64,000 bases of DNA from Batrachochytrium dendrobatidis JAM81 (lineage: Eukaryota > Chytridiomycota > Chytridiomycetes > Rhizophydiales). Each line of letters starts with the position of its first letter. Positions within the stretch are counted from its first letter, which is position 1. The stretch spans positions 1,987,774 to 2,051,773 of the forward strand of contig NW_006281099.1 in NCBI RefSeq assembly GCF_000203795.2, read 5' to 3'. Below are positions 26,958 to 41,085 of this stretch, in pieces. The position numbers and the translations under genes were made by a program. The notes beneath the pieces were generated by a model. That model saw nothing but the letters and a program-made list of their open reading frames with translations, was not told the origin of the DNA and ran no database searches.

Positions 26958-28125
26958 TTAAACACTGGTTTCTTTTTGCTGCATCTCTTCGGCACGCAGG
27001 TGACGCTCAGCAGTCTTTCTCTCTCTCCTGGCAGTCATCTGCTCGCGCAGAGCATTTGCTTTGTTCTTTTGGTCCATACGTACAATACTGTCAAATTTAG
27101 GCTTTAGCTTCACATACTGTCCAGACACGATCAACGGATCCCTTGGAATGACTTTACGAGCGCGCTTGCGAGACACATACCATTCAAAGGCAAGTTGATG
27201 GAATGTAGGGGGAAGTGGTGATGGAATCTCCATTGCATTGGGCTGTACAACTGGTGAGCGCAGAAACACTGTTGAACAAGTATTGTAGTCTACTTCGAGG
27301 TAGGCTGGAGTGAACATCCAGGGGGACATGTACGCTTTAGGATGGAACTTCATTTGAGTGCCCTTTTGACCTTTAAGAGTTGGAATCGCTTTAGGAATTA
27401 CTGTGACCATGTCCCCATCCTGAAGTCGTCTTGCTGCGTATCTACACTGTAATATAAAAAGTCAATACTGCAAAACTTGCGCCAATCTTGAATGCAATGC
27501 ACCATTCTCCAAGTTATACTCTATCCCATAGATATCCATTCAAAATAACATACCCTTTCACCATTGACCAAAACACAACGACTGGCTACCATTTGTCTCG
27601 CTTTCCAAATACTATCGGCAAAATGGCTTCTAAATAACACCACATCTGGTCTTCTTTCCAATTCACCAAAAGCCAACGTTTGAATAGGTGGAATCTTGCT
27701 CTTTTCCTCTGGAGTCAACTGTCTATTGGGCAAATACGATTCAAAGTGACGGTTAAGAAACTGACGCTCGTGAATATTGGGAACATGGTATCCTCGCAGC
27801 TCTCGCTTTGCAATCCATTTTTGTTGGAAAACAGTCATCTTGGAGAGATCTTGTGGGGTGCGACGCTCGAGAAGATTCTCAAGGTTTTGAACATCCCATG
27901 ACATGCGAATTAAGCCTCTTGTCTTTGAGAAAGATCCCTTGGGCTACATGAACAGTGGGTTAGCGACTCGTTTTTTTTGAAATGCTATTGAGCTGATTCA
28001 TATTCGAGTATGTAGATTTTAAGATTCGTTTGAGATAATAGCCAGTAATAAACAAGCAGTTTTCTATGATATTATCAAGCGTCTGGGCTGCTGCTTACCG
28101 GTCTAGTAAATATCCGACGAGGCAT
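26958..28125 (-). CDS. NAM9: Mitochondrial small-subunit ribosomal protein uS4m (NAM9-like)
   Basis: Three exons. MPRRIFTRP (ATG 28125) is joined to PKGSFSKTRGLIRMSWDVQN (from about 27943). This continues to VNGER, which joins CRYAARRLQDGDMVTVIPK (about 27447) and runs to the stop at 26958. The S4 RNA-binding domain is visible as FADSIWKARQMVASRCVLVN through LQDGDMVTV, interrupted by intron 2. The C terminus is long and basic (ERKTAERHLRAEEMQQKETS). uS4 nucleates small-subunit assembly. The overall plan and length match fungal NAM9-type mitochondrial uS4 rather than cytosolic uS4. Its ATG is about 650 bp from the divergent dsRBD gene, with repeat sequence between them. Confidence 0.85.
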
Positions 28126-28250
28126 GGTTGTGAGTGGGGTTTGCAGAAAAGATTGGCATCAAAAGATCACCAAAAAGTTGCAACCTCTCATATCACGTGA
28201 GTTTGCATGTCTTGATGGCCCTAAAAATCTGTGCAAACAATATTATTTCG

Positions 28251-28744
28251 TCGTATTCATATACTATGGATCATTTTTGTACTTGCAATCACTTTGCTTT
28301 GAAATAATGGCCAACTATGCATTCTTGATAGAAATTGTTGTTTCAAACATTCTCGATTCTTTTTCCAAACTATCATCTTGTCCACTTTTGACAATCATAC
28401 ATTGTACGATTGCCAGATTTGGAATCAGATATTGGGTTGATCGAGAGCAATTAAACTCTTGTACTTTAATCTGAATATATTCGCGTTCCAATTCAAGAAA
28501 ACAGACTGCACATCTCAAGAATGCAATTATGCATGTTAGTGATATGCTTAGTTTGTAGGAAAGAAGACTTGATGATCGAAGCAGCATACACGTGATGGTG
28601 ATTAAAACCTTGCTTTTGGTTTCTTTCCATCCTCATTCTCTTGTCAATAGCCGTAAGTAATTCGATGTTGTCCAGCAGATTTGACTGCTCATTATGTACT
28701 GACACTCTTGTTTAGTACTTCATTCTGCGTGAATACAGCTGTGA
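28251..28744 (+). mobile_element. Candidate MITE-like element upstream of the dsRBD gene
   Basis: The left end (TCGTATTCATATACTATGG at 28251) and right end (GTGAATACAGCTGTGA at 28729-28744) are related in inverted orientation to the termini of other copies. Bases 28251-28407 match 32830-32986 in inverted orientation with 6 mismatches in 157 and no gap. Bases 28600-28680 resemble internal blocks at 10550 and 22870. The element lies between the divergent uS4m and dsRBD genes and ends 28 bp before the dsRBD ATG. Open frames within it reflect the repeat and are not genes. No target-site duplication was found. Confidence 0.5.
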
Positions 28745-28771
28745 CTACCCTACTCGAGATTCCAAACAGCC

Positions 28772-30074
28772 ATGTCTTACAATCCACCTTCAGAAACACA
28801 AAACGTTAGTTTGATAGATCAGGTCATCAAAGTTCTTTCACAATCAACCAACATCTCTCTTCTTACACAGTACTGCCAATCCGTGCACATACCCACTCCA
28901 TTATGGAGTGAATCATCAACAGTTATTGGTACAGGTATGTACTCCTACAACATCACCATGATCATTCAAGGCCTCAAATTTCATGTAGCCGATGTATCAA
29001 GCAAACTAAATGGGCGAAAGGTAATTGCTCAAGCTGCCGTCGACTATTTCTTCAAAGAACAAAACCCTTTCTTTGTAGAGAATCGACATCCAGGTTTCGT
29101 TCCATTATTGGGTATTTTTTGCCAGGCTATCAAAGCTCCCACTCCAAAATTTTCATATACTCAGACCACTGGATTTCTGGCCGAGGTCTTCATTTTCAAG
29201 TCTTACATGGTAAAAACCCAATGATGCCGGGCAGTTTATTCAGTTTATTTTTTTAGGATTGCTGATCTTGAATCAATTTCAAATTCATTTTTACACCCAA
29301 TGTTTAAACTTAGACCACTACGCCTAGATTACGAAAGCAGCAGGCAAAGGAAGATGCTGCCGAAATTGCGTTTCGGGAAATGGTAGATGAACCATCTATA
29401 GGCTATGTCTTTATGCGAGACTTTTACCTTCTAAGCTCTGTAGATGCTTCAGCAAAAGTTTCCATAGAAGCTCTTGAAACGACCACGGACTCTGTAGCTT
29501 TTCAAGCAGAGTCGCTCAACTTCAATGCTGTAGCTAAGCCAGGTAGAAGATCGATTTGAAAAGAATGTATGAGCATATATTTTAGTATTAACTTTGTAAT
29601 GTATCTACTATAGTTTTACAGCAAATACCGCACCAAGTGAGCCATGTATCATTGTTGGCAAAGCTGGTGGCAAATGATCCCAAAAATGGCCGGCCAATTT
29701 ACAACTATCGAGCAATTTCAGAACCCAAATGTGGGAAAACAGTCTATATTTCTCAACTCATTGTAAAAGGCATCATGTTTTTATCTAAAGAGACACATTA
29801 TATTCAATCCCAAGCGGCAGAAGAAGTCTCCAAAGAAGCCTTAAAACAGCTTTTTCCAGATGAATACAATTTTGACGCAAATCGATTTATGGTATCAGAT
29901 GCTTCATTGGCTAAAATGACAACTGATACAAGCCCTTCTAAGATTGGAATTGAAAAGAATCAGGATAAAGGCGCGCAAGTATTTCAACCGCCGTTTTCAA
30001 AGTATTTGAATAGTTCACTGGACTCTCAGACGAAACATACGTTACCGCCCACGGTAAAAAATGTCTTTATGTAA
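28772..30074 (+). CDS. Protein with three degenerate double-stranded RNA-binding domains
   Basis: Three exons from ATG 28772 (MSYNPPSETQNVSLIDQVIK): about 28772-29211, 29314-29541 and 29613-30074. Three copies of an alpha-beta-beta-beta-alpha plan recur. The first is ISLLTQYCQSVHIPTPLWS through GRKVIAQAAVDYFFKEQ. The second is PLLGIFCQAIKAPTPKF through RLRKQQAKEDAAEIAFREM, which is split by intron 1. The third is VSLLAKLVANDPKNGRPIYN through IQSQAAEEVSKEALKQLF. The conserved final helix (QAAxxAAxxxF type) is best kept in the first two, while the loop-2 His and the KK of helix 2 are weak. It may therefore bind dsRNA poorly or act in protein contacts. No RNase III or deaminase domain follows. 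The specific family is not recognised. Confidence 0.6.
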
Positions 30075-30413
30075 TTCCAAATTACTAGACGAGAGAGCCA
30101 AATATACTAATGGTAAAGAAGTTTGGGGAAAATACTTGCATATTCTAGCTGCTTAAGTTGTCAGAAACTGGCCATTAGTTGATTTATTTATCTAACAAGA
30201 CACAATAGTGCATTGGATCAAGATTCTGTATAGTGAATTATAATTGTTTTCACTACCTCTGAAAAACCACAGAGAACACTGGCTTCAAAGATTTATGCCA
30301 GTAAAACTCAGTTTATCGAATGAATTTAATAAAAAGGTTGATTTTAAACAAAACTTTATTTTTATCATTTGATTATGCGCGTTGGCTATCGATAAAACAG
30401 ATGTGGCTTAAGC
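30075..30413. other. Intergenic gap between convergent genes
   Basis: An AT-rich stretch between the stop of the dsRBD gene and the stop of the ECD gene. No coding sequence, RNA gene or clear repeat was seen. Confidence 0.6.
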
Positions 30414-33448
<3,035 letters not shown>

Positions 33449-33520
33449 TTTTCTGATAAAGACTGAAACCTTGCAAAAAGCAGTCATCACATCCTTGATG
33501 ACTCTAGGATCAAACCAACA

Positions 33521-35792
33521 ATGGCTCACTATTTATCATGTAGTCTCGCCAATATTAAACTTAATCTTTCACTCGATTCAAAACACGAAATGCAACATAA
33601 ACCAATTCTAGTAGGAAAGCCATCGTATCTGGATCGCTCGGCAGTGCCTAATATGTCTATTTCCAATGCTGAAAACCTCAGTAAAGACAATACTTCAAGT
33701 CTTAAACAGCCAAGCTTGAAGTCATTATCGGCTACAAAAAAGAAGGCGTAAGTGTTGGACATTCTATTCACAAGTGTAGACTTGTGCAAACTTGCATTAG
33801 GATTTCATAAAAATATATCCATGCACCAATACTATATTGAATTTCAACAACACTTGTTTATTGGATTAACTACTAGAATGTCTGAGATAGAAAAGCTTGA
33901 AATGGATAACCAGCGGATGGAGGAGCGTTTGCGTGAGTTTCGTGAAAGTATCAGTCGCCAAAAAGCCAAACGAGCCATGTATGTCTAATAACACATCTGC
34001 ATTCCATAAATGAGTATGCGTTGCGCCAATATAGTATTTAAAATTAGTTTTATGGGTGGATTTGGGTTGGTAGACCAGCAAATCGTGAGTCACTTTGGTC
34101 AGGTGGAGATACCACTCGAGGTTCACTCACCCAATATGCTAGTGATGTTCTTGTCAAGAAAAATGCTGCAATCAAGGTAATATAAAAAATCATCATGTGT
34201 TTCATTACCAAGTATAAACAACTCATACATTTTATGGCATTTCAAATAGGCAAAAAGGTTTTCTGGAGTAGCTCAGGAAGGTACGCTAGCTTAAACTATT
34301 GCTCAATTATATTGCCTGGTTGCCAATTCATTTGAAAACATACAAAAATAGTTGATATGTATTGTATATAGCGGACGAAAAGCGAAAAGCGCTTGATCAA
34401 ATTCATCGTCATCAACCATCTATTATGGGAGTTGAGCAAACTATGCATCTGAAGCAAAACTGTTCGATGAGTTCAAGCCCAATACCAGTTCCTCCTCAAT
34501 CGGATCGACCACAAAAACCTACTGGTGGTCGTCGTACTCCACAACGTCTGGTAATATATATGGTTTTTGATAGGTGTAAAGTTATTATTGACAATCATGC
34601 TCGTACCAATCTCTGTAGTGGAAAGTGGACAACATTATACAACAATCGGATACATCAACGAATCAGGCTGATACTATGCAAAAGCTTGAATCTCGACTTG
34701 ACGATATAAAGCTACGCGACTCTGATGCATCAACCCCACTTGTATCACTTCCCAATGATCTATTATGTGACGGATGGGCGGACACAACCCATAACACTCG
34801 TCCTCGTCGTCAATATATTCCACCTACTTATATCAATCAAAATCTACAACATTCAGACATTTCTACCTCGGCATCTTCAGTCAATGACACTCAACCACAC
34901 ACTGGAATCAATTTGGCCACAAGTCAACGACACGTTTCATTTAAAGAAGAGATGAATGAGACTCATGAGTATACTGATTACGTTTTGGATGATTCGAATC
35001 ATGATCTAATGTCTGGCATCCAGTCAGACCAATCCATCACTAAATTGGAAGCGCAATCATATATGGGAGGCTCAAGTTTATTTGACGGTGAATATGACGA
35101 AGAAGCCAATCAAACTGCATTTTTGAATGCATTACTAGAATGGAGAAATGAGGGGAAACAAAAAGATCCAGCTCATGCCTTATCGTCACACAATCAGCCA
35201 ATGATTTCAAAAAATATTGATGCTACGAATACTGAACTCTCGACGCCTAAAGGTACGCATCGAGCTTTGGAATTTGATCCAAATATATCAATATGCTAAT
35301 ATAATTCATGCAGGCACATCTACTGCTCCCGTAAAAAAACTAACAATCGAAGAGCGAGTTTTGCAGGTTAAAACCCAGTTAAAAACACCAAATAGACCAA
35401 CTACTGGTTCAGAAGGAATGTCGTATATGGACAAACTACTTCTCTCTGAAATGCGTCAACGAAGCAGAACACAGAGCGAGCCCAAACTGACTTTAGAAAA
35501 AACTGACCAAGTTTTTGATGACCTAAAAAAAATAGACGGCACTGATGATGAAGAAGACATGGATGACGATGCAGTGTTGGAAATGATCAGAAACTATCAG
35601 ATTCGTAAATCTGTAAAAAGCCAGCTACAAACACCTCCAACTCGGACTGTAAAAAGCAATTTAGGCGACATCGTTATACAAGATATAACACACAAAGAAG
35701 AGGAAGAGATTCTCAAATCACTAGACCAAGGTCGAGTGGTTGAAATTATACCTATTACCAGTCCTCTAGTTATTATGCCTGATGATCAATAA
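33521..35792 (+). CDS. ZBBX-like protein (possible ciliary role), B-box not seen
   Basis: A multi-exon gene starting MAHYLSCSLANIKLNLSLDS (ATG 33521). Exon 2 gives MSEIEKLEMDNQRMEERLRE then FRESISRQKAKRAM, followed by GWIWVGRPANRESLWSGGDT. This coiled segment followed by a Trp-containing glycine stretch resembles the N terminus I recall for vertebrate ZBBX, a protein expressed with motile cilia. The rest is Ser/Thr-rich with FDGEYDEEANQTAFLNALLE, ending in an acidic segment (DGTDDEEDMDDDAVLEMIRN) at 35792. No B-box cysteines are present, so the match, if real, is to the N-terminal part only. Exon edges between 33977 and 34640 are approximate. Its ATG is only 72 bp from the divergent ECD ATG. 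Confidence 0.4.
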
Positions 35793-36302
35793 AAAGCTTG
35801 ACTCTAGATTCGATTAACGATCTTTGTAGTTTCATCTTGCAGGGTTTTATACAGCCATGGCTATAATCCGTGCACTTGCACTTTTAAATGAACAACACAA
35901 CTATTTTATCTAGTTATAGTAGGTTAATCATAGTCTTTACAATTGTATTCACGTAAAATGAAACACTCTGTAAGGAAGTTGAATATAATACATGACCAGT
36001 TCTGTAGATGAATTTACTGAACAAGATTGTCACAAACTGTTTAGTTTCTGGTTTTTATCGTGGTGATTATCATGTTTAATCGCATTCCAGAAACTGAATT
36101 CTCAAACTCGATGAATTAAAGTGAATCTGATCATGGTATCAAAAAAGACAGTTTCATATAAAACCAGTTTGATTTTGTATGAAGATTATCGAGAATGCCA
36201 ATTTGTAGTAGAAAACAACGAATATTTAATCCTTTTTTATTCTAAAGCAAGATAAATACAGAAAAGTAGTCGATTTTATGTGAATACAGCTGTGATCAAG
36301 TT
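35793..36302. other. Intergenic gap mostly filled by a TIR element
   Basis: Between the ZBBX-like stop and the long-form start of glycyl-tRNA synthetase there is no coding sequence. Bases 35939-36293 form the best candidate inverted-repeat element of the window. The remaining promoter space for the synthetase upstream of the presequence exon is only about 10 bp. Confidence 0.6.
35939..36293 (+). mobile_element. Candidate 355-bp MITE-like element with terminal inverted repeats
   Basis: The left terminus 35939-35959 and the reverse complement of the right terminus 36273-36293 agree at 18 of 21 positions, all three differences being transitions. The shared core is TGTATTCAC followed by TAAAAT. 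The interior is AT-rich and non-coding. Bases 36280-36295 are identical to 28729-28744, and a 12-base part recurs at 50214-50225. The element ends 10 bp before the synthetase ATG at 36303. No clear target-site duplication was found, so mobility is inferred only from the inverted ends and related copies. Confidence 0.55.
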
Positions 36303-39300
36303 ATGATTTCTAGATCACTGCAGCAATGGATGCGAAGGGTTTATACTGGTGCTGGTAGATGGAGTGATCAGTCTATAAAGCACTTGGCAACCAGACATGC
36401 TCTGTGCAGTGCGAGACTAGATCGACAGTCTGTCCAGCAACGCTTCCTTAGTCTGCTTACGTATGTGTGATTCCTTGTTGATTCAAGACTAGACATGAAT
36501 GGCAATGCCAGCAGTGTCTCAAGCAACGGCTATTCACTTGTTTTGCCAGGATTCCTTGAAAGTTTTCTTTCTTTTTTTTTGATTGCAGTCTGTGACTGAT
36601 CTTTTATTATTATTACTTGAATTGGACAGTATGACAGACTCTGTTGCTACCACTGCCTTGACTGTTGATCAGTTGGAAAAGATGGATGATAATGCTGTCG
36701 AGGCTGCTCTTGCTCGTCAGGCTGATGTCGTTAAAGCCTTCAAGGCTCGCAAGGCTACAAAAACTGAAGTCCAGCCTGAGATCGATGCTCTTTTGGCACT
36801 CAAGGCTGAAGCTGCAAAGAGGCTCAAGACTGCCGCTAGTCGTTCTGATCATTTCGATAGAGCTGCATTGGAGTCGCTCTTGGCCAAACGTTTTTTTATT
36901 GCTCCATCGTTCCAGATATATGGAGGTATGTATTTACCCATGCCTTCATTTGATCTGTTGAGAATTGGGCTTTTCCATTTGGTTTGATTGTCTGCTGTTT
37001 TTATTGGATATTTGGTTGAGCATGATGCTATATTATCCACTGTGTCTTGCAAAATTCCATTGCGCTTGCTCATTTTTACTATACTTTTATCATTATCAGG
37101 CATCGCAGGCTTGTTTGACTATGGTCCCCCAGGATCTGCTCTTCAAAACAATATTCTCTCACTATGGCGCCAGCACTTTGTTCTTGAAGAGGACATGCTA
37201 GAACTTGAATGCACTAATTTGACTCCAGAGTCTGTGCTCAAGACATCTGGTCATGTGGATCGTTTCTCTGATGCAATGGTAAAAGATACAAAGACTGGCG
37301 ACATCTTTCGTGCTGATCACCTGGTCAAACAAGTTTTGACTCGGCGTTTAGACGACGATCGTCAGCTGCGTATGGGTGGTGCTCTTTCTGATGCCAAAAA
37401 GGCCAAGTCCAAAGCTGTTGTGTTGGAGCGAACTGTTCGTGATCATTATGAGCTTGTTCTTGAAACTCTGGATAATTTCCAGGGCGATGATCTTACCAAG
37501 CTGATTAGAGATTTGGATATTCGTGCTCCCGAGACTGACAATCCCGTCACAGATCCTGTGCTTTTCAACCTTATGTTTGACACACAGATCGGTCCCACTG
37601 GTCAATTTAAAGGGTATGGTATTTGGCTTTTTCATATAAATGGTGATGGATTTCATATATTGATTCATATTGCATCATGTCTTCTACTTGTCCATTAGTT
37701 TTATGAGACCTGAAACAGCTCAAGGCCACTTTTTGAATTTCAAGAAACTACTTGAATTCAACAATGATCAGATGCCATTTGCCTCTGCATCTATTGGAAA
37801 ATCATTCCGTAACGAGATTTCTCCTCGTCAAGGGCTTCTTCGTGTTCGAGAATTTACTATGGCGGAAATTGAGCATTTTGTTCATCCTGATCAAAAAGAT
37901 CACCCTCGATTTGACGAAGTTCGTGACGTTGAGATGATGATGTACTCTTCCAAAGCACAGTTGGCTGCATCGGGTGCCTCCAAGATGAAGATTGGCACCG
38001 CTGTTGACCAGGGAATTGTAAACAATCAAACGCTTGGCTATTTTGTTGCAAGAATCTATCTCTTTTTGGTACGCATTGGCATTGATCCTGCACGTATTCG
38101 TTTTCGTCAGCATCTTGCCAACGAGATGGCTCATTATGCATGCGATTGCTGGGATGCTGAAATCAAGAGTAGCTACGTAAGCACCAATCTGAAAAAGTTT
38201 GATTGTACATGTGGATGGATATTCATATAAACTTTATTATTATTAGGGGTGGATTGAGTCTGTTGGATGTGCGGATAGATCTGCGTTTGATTTGACAGCG
38301 CATTCTAAAAAGACTGGCGAAAAACTGGTAGCTCGCGACACACTTCCAGAGCCAATTATACGCGATGCTCTGATACTGGAGATCAACAAGTCAAAGTTTG
38401 GGCCTGCTTTTAAGAAGGATGCAAAGGCTGTACAAGGCTACTTTGATGCCTTGGTTGTGGGCAGCAGTAGTGAATGGGATCAAGTAAAACTGGCAGAGAT
38501 TGATGCACAATTGAAGGCCAACAGGTGAGCCATTCTATACATTGCAATGCAGATGAATTGATATCAGTGTCTCATTTTTATTTGTCTTAGCTTTGTGCAG
38601 GTCACTGGAACGGATGGCAAGCAATACAAGGTCACTGCCGACATGATTTCTGTGGTTCAAAAAACTATCAAGATCAGCGGTGAGTGTTTTATTTTTTGCT
38701 TGCATTGTATTATACGCACACTCCTTAGATCCCTCTTCATGGCGAGGCTTATTGTGGCTCGTCACTTGCACAATAGCAAGTTATTGAACAGGCATGAGTC
38801 ATAAGTGTGCAACAGTAGTCTTCTCATGGGCTGCTCCACGACCCAATACAGAGACTGTTGACTTTGGATTTTAATTCAAAACTTTAAACCAACAGACTCT
38901 ATTGGTCACAGCCTGCATGCTTCTTTATTATCATTGTTTTAAACCTGCATTATTGTTGAATCGTGTATGCATTTAAACTAATGCATGTTTTTGCTGGTTA
39001 AATACCCTTTGTGATCATGACTGATACAGTGAGGGAATATACCCCCAATGTTATTGAGCCCTCGTTTGGAATCGGACGTATTTTGTATGCTCTTTTAGAG
39101 CACTCTTACTATGTCCGGGAAAGTGATGAACAACGCGCAGTATTCAAGTTCCCTGCCTCAGTAGCACCTATCAAGGCACTGGTAGCACCCATCAGCAACA
39201 ATGCCGAATTTTCTCCATTTATCAAGGAGATTGTTGCCAGTCTTCGTCGCAGTGGTGTTGCCAATAAGGTGGATGATTCCACCAGCTCTATTGGTCGCAG

Positions 39301-39526
39301 ATATGCACGAAATGACGAGCTCGGTACGCCGTTTGCCATCACAATTGATTTCCAGACTGTTCAAGACAAGACGGTTACACTTCGTGAGCGTGACACAATC
39401 AAGCAGATTCGTTCGACCATACCCATTATTGTGGAGATTGTACATAATTTAGTAGAGGGGAGAATCACATGGGAAGATGTGATGGCTAAACACCCAGCCT
39501 TTGTTGCTCAAGAATTGTCTGCATAA
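36303..39526 (+). CDS. GRS1: Glycyl-tRNA synthetase, dual-targeted (class II, alpha2 type)
   Basis: Charges tRNA-Gly. An in-frame first exon (36303-36460) encodes [20 protein letters not shown] and more, 52 residues rich in Arg, Ser and Gln. Splicing to 36630 (T then ATG at 36631) continues into [17 protein letters not shown]. The long form thus has a presequence-like N terminus and the short form starts at 36631. A WHEP-like helical segment (residues of [29 protein letters not shown]) is followed by SLLAKRFF and [35 protein letters not shown] and [20 protein letters not shown] (motif 2) come next. [20 protein letters not shown] (motif 3) and the anticodon-binding domain to [12 protein letters not shown] complete it. 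Exons are joined at 36926/37100, 37614/37700, 38176/38249 and 38524/38591 (approximate), with a 350-bp last intron. Confidence 0.95.
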
Positions 39527-39807
39527 ACAGATGCATTTGACAATTTGATGTTTTCATGAGCTGGATTACTGTCAGCATATGCACAGATGCAAGAATAAAA
39601 CTGCTTTTGGCAAGACATAAATAATGCAATAGTAGCGTATAAGGTGCACCGTGCGATACCGGTTTTTTTACTGATTCGCTGTTGGAATGCATCAAGAGTT
39701 GTCGAGTATTTTTTGCCAGTATTAGACAAGTTGCTGTTGGACAGCATACGGAATACATGCGAGGAACAATGTAAATATTCTGACAGATTTGACGACGTTA
39801 TTCAAGA
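39508..39807 (-). pseudogene. Possible fragment of a cyclin-like gene
   Basis: The minus-strand open stretch reads SSNLSEYLHCSSHVFRMLSN, then TTLDAFQQRISKKTGIARCT and LYATIALFMSC. The spacing of a helix, then KTG and a hydrophobic helix, is reminiscent of the first cyclin-box helices of Pho80-type cyclins. No complete cyclin box, start or splice context is visible, and it overlaps the last codons of the synthetase gene on the other strand. I list it only as a weak relic candidate. Confidence 0.2.
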
Positions 39808-41085
39808 GACGTATGACATCCAGAATCTAGGATCCAATACACCAAGCTGAATGAGTTGTTCCAAAAGAATGAAACTCTCGTTGACTTGAATATAATCTCG
39901 TGAATCCTCAATCTGATTCAGAACTAGTGGTTGGATTTGATAGCAAGACGGAGAGATCAACCATTTGACAAGCGTATCCAAGAATTGCCAAAAAGTTCAA
40001 AATGCTCTTTATTTCCCCTTCTTATCTTTTTTCTTATGGAATAGTTTATACCACTGTTACAACTGCTACTGTTTGTCTGAATTATGATAAGCTTTGGTCA
40101 TCACTTTCGTCCTGTTATACTTTATATGCCATCATAATGTATTGACTTGTGCAATCCGTGTTTTAATGATGCGTAGTTGCTGCTTGCATGTATGCAAGAC
40201 AGAAATGTTGTTGATAAAGTATAAATCTCATCACTCACGATCATTCAATTAGAAGTCCCACTACTGATGTTCTTAACTGGCAAACAATCTTTACTTTTTC
40301 ATTTTTAAAATTGCCTCGAAAAAGTTTCATGGATTTCCATTCATTGGTTCCAGCAGTCATCTATGCAATTAAAGACTTCTTTATTCGAGACGTTGATTTG
40401 GAACCTGTGCCTTATTACATCTTGGAACAAGTCTTGTTTTACTTTGTTCTAGATGATCAAAATGTAGGGCATGCTCATTGTGGTTTTTTGCTTAGATATA
40501 TGGCGCATGGTATGTGGTTCCATTGGCGTTGGCGAATTGATTTTGTTGCGAACAAGCGTGCTTTTTCTCACTAGATTGTAATGGTTCCAACATCAATTAA
40601 ATTATTTGAATGATACCTGGTGTTGCCAAGTATGATTCAAGCACAGATGATCCACCATGATTAGTTCCAAGCCAACTAATATACAGTCTTCAAATGTTTA
40701 ACCAAGACTGCCTGCCAAAGCCAATCATGATGTTGACAACCTTTCAATAAATTCAGCAGTAAATATTGGTCGAGAAAGTAGTATCGTTCGGTGTTCTTTA
40801 TATACTACTTGCAACTGAAATGAGTGGCGAGCATGTGCTCATCATTCCATTAATTGTTCAGATTGAATAGGACAAGTGCCACATGGATATTATCTAGACG
40901 CGAATTGAAGTTGGCGCATCCAAATCCACGACATTACTGTGGATTTGGGTGCGAGAATATTATATATAATCAATCATTCAAGTCTAGTCCTTTCTTGCGG
41001 ATTGTTTTTGCATTGTTTCGCAAGTTTAATTCGAGTTTATTCAATTGTTTTCAAGACTTTTGATACCCACCCAACAATCGGTAAA
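39530..41085. other. Gene-poor stretch
   Basis: About 1.5 kb downstream of glycyl-tRNA synthetase. It contains the weak cyclin-like fragment and an open frame on the plus strand with first ATG at 40329 (MDFHSLVPAVIYAIKDFFIR, 81 residues to 40574). The latter could be a small gene or a fragment, but no domain or splice support was seen. The remainder has no recognisable feature. Near 41000 it becomes the 5' region of the LIM gene. Confidence 0.5.
40329..40574 (+). CDS. Small hypothetical open frame
   Basis: An 81-residue open frame from ATG 40329, aromatic-rich (YYILEQVLFYFVLDD, HGMWFHWRWRIDF). No signal peptide, family or introns were recognised. It could be a chance frame or part of a degraded gene; listed for completeness only. 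Confidence 0.2.
   Translation: MDFHSLVPAVIYAIKDFFIRDVDLEPVPYYILEQVLFYFVLDDQNVGHAHCGFLLRYMAHGMWFHWRWRIDFVANKRAFSH

Noticed and set aside
28315..28474. Open frames in the 28.1-28.7 kb gap and at 32766-33062 with nearly identical peptides (FVVFIYYGSFLYLQSLCFEI type)
   Set aside because: They are explained by a non-coding dispersed repeat in inverted orientation. One copy lies in an intron, there is no start or splice context, and the peptide is hydrophobic AT-driven sequence.
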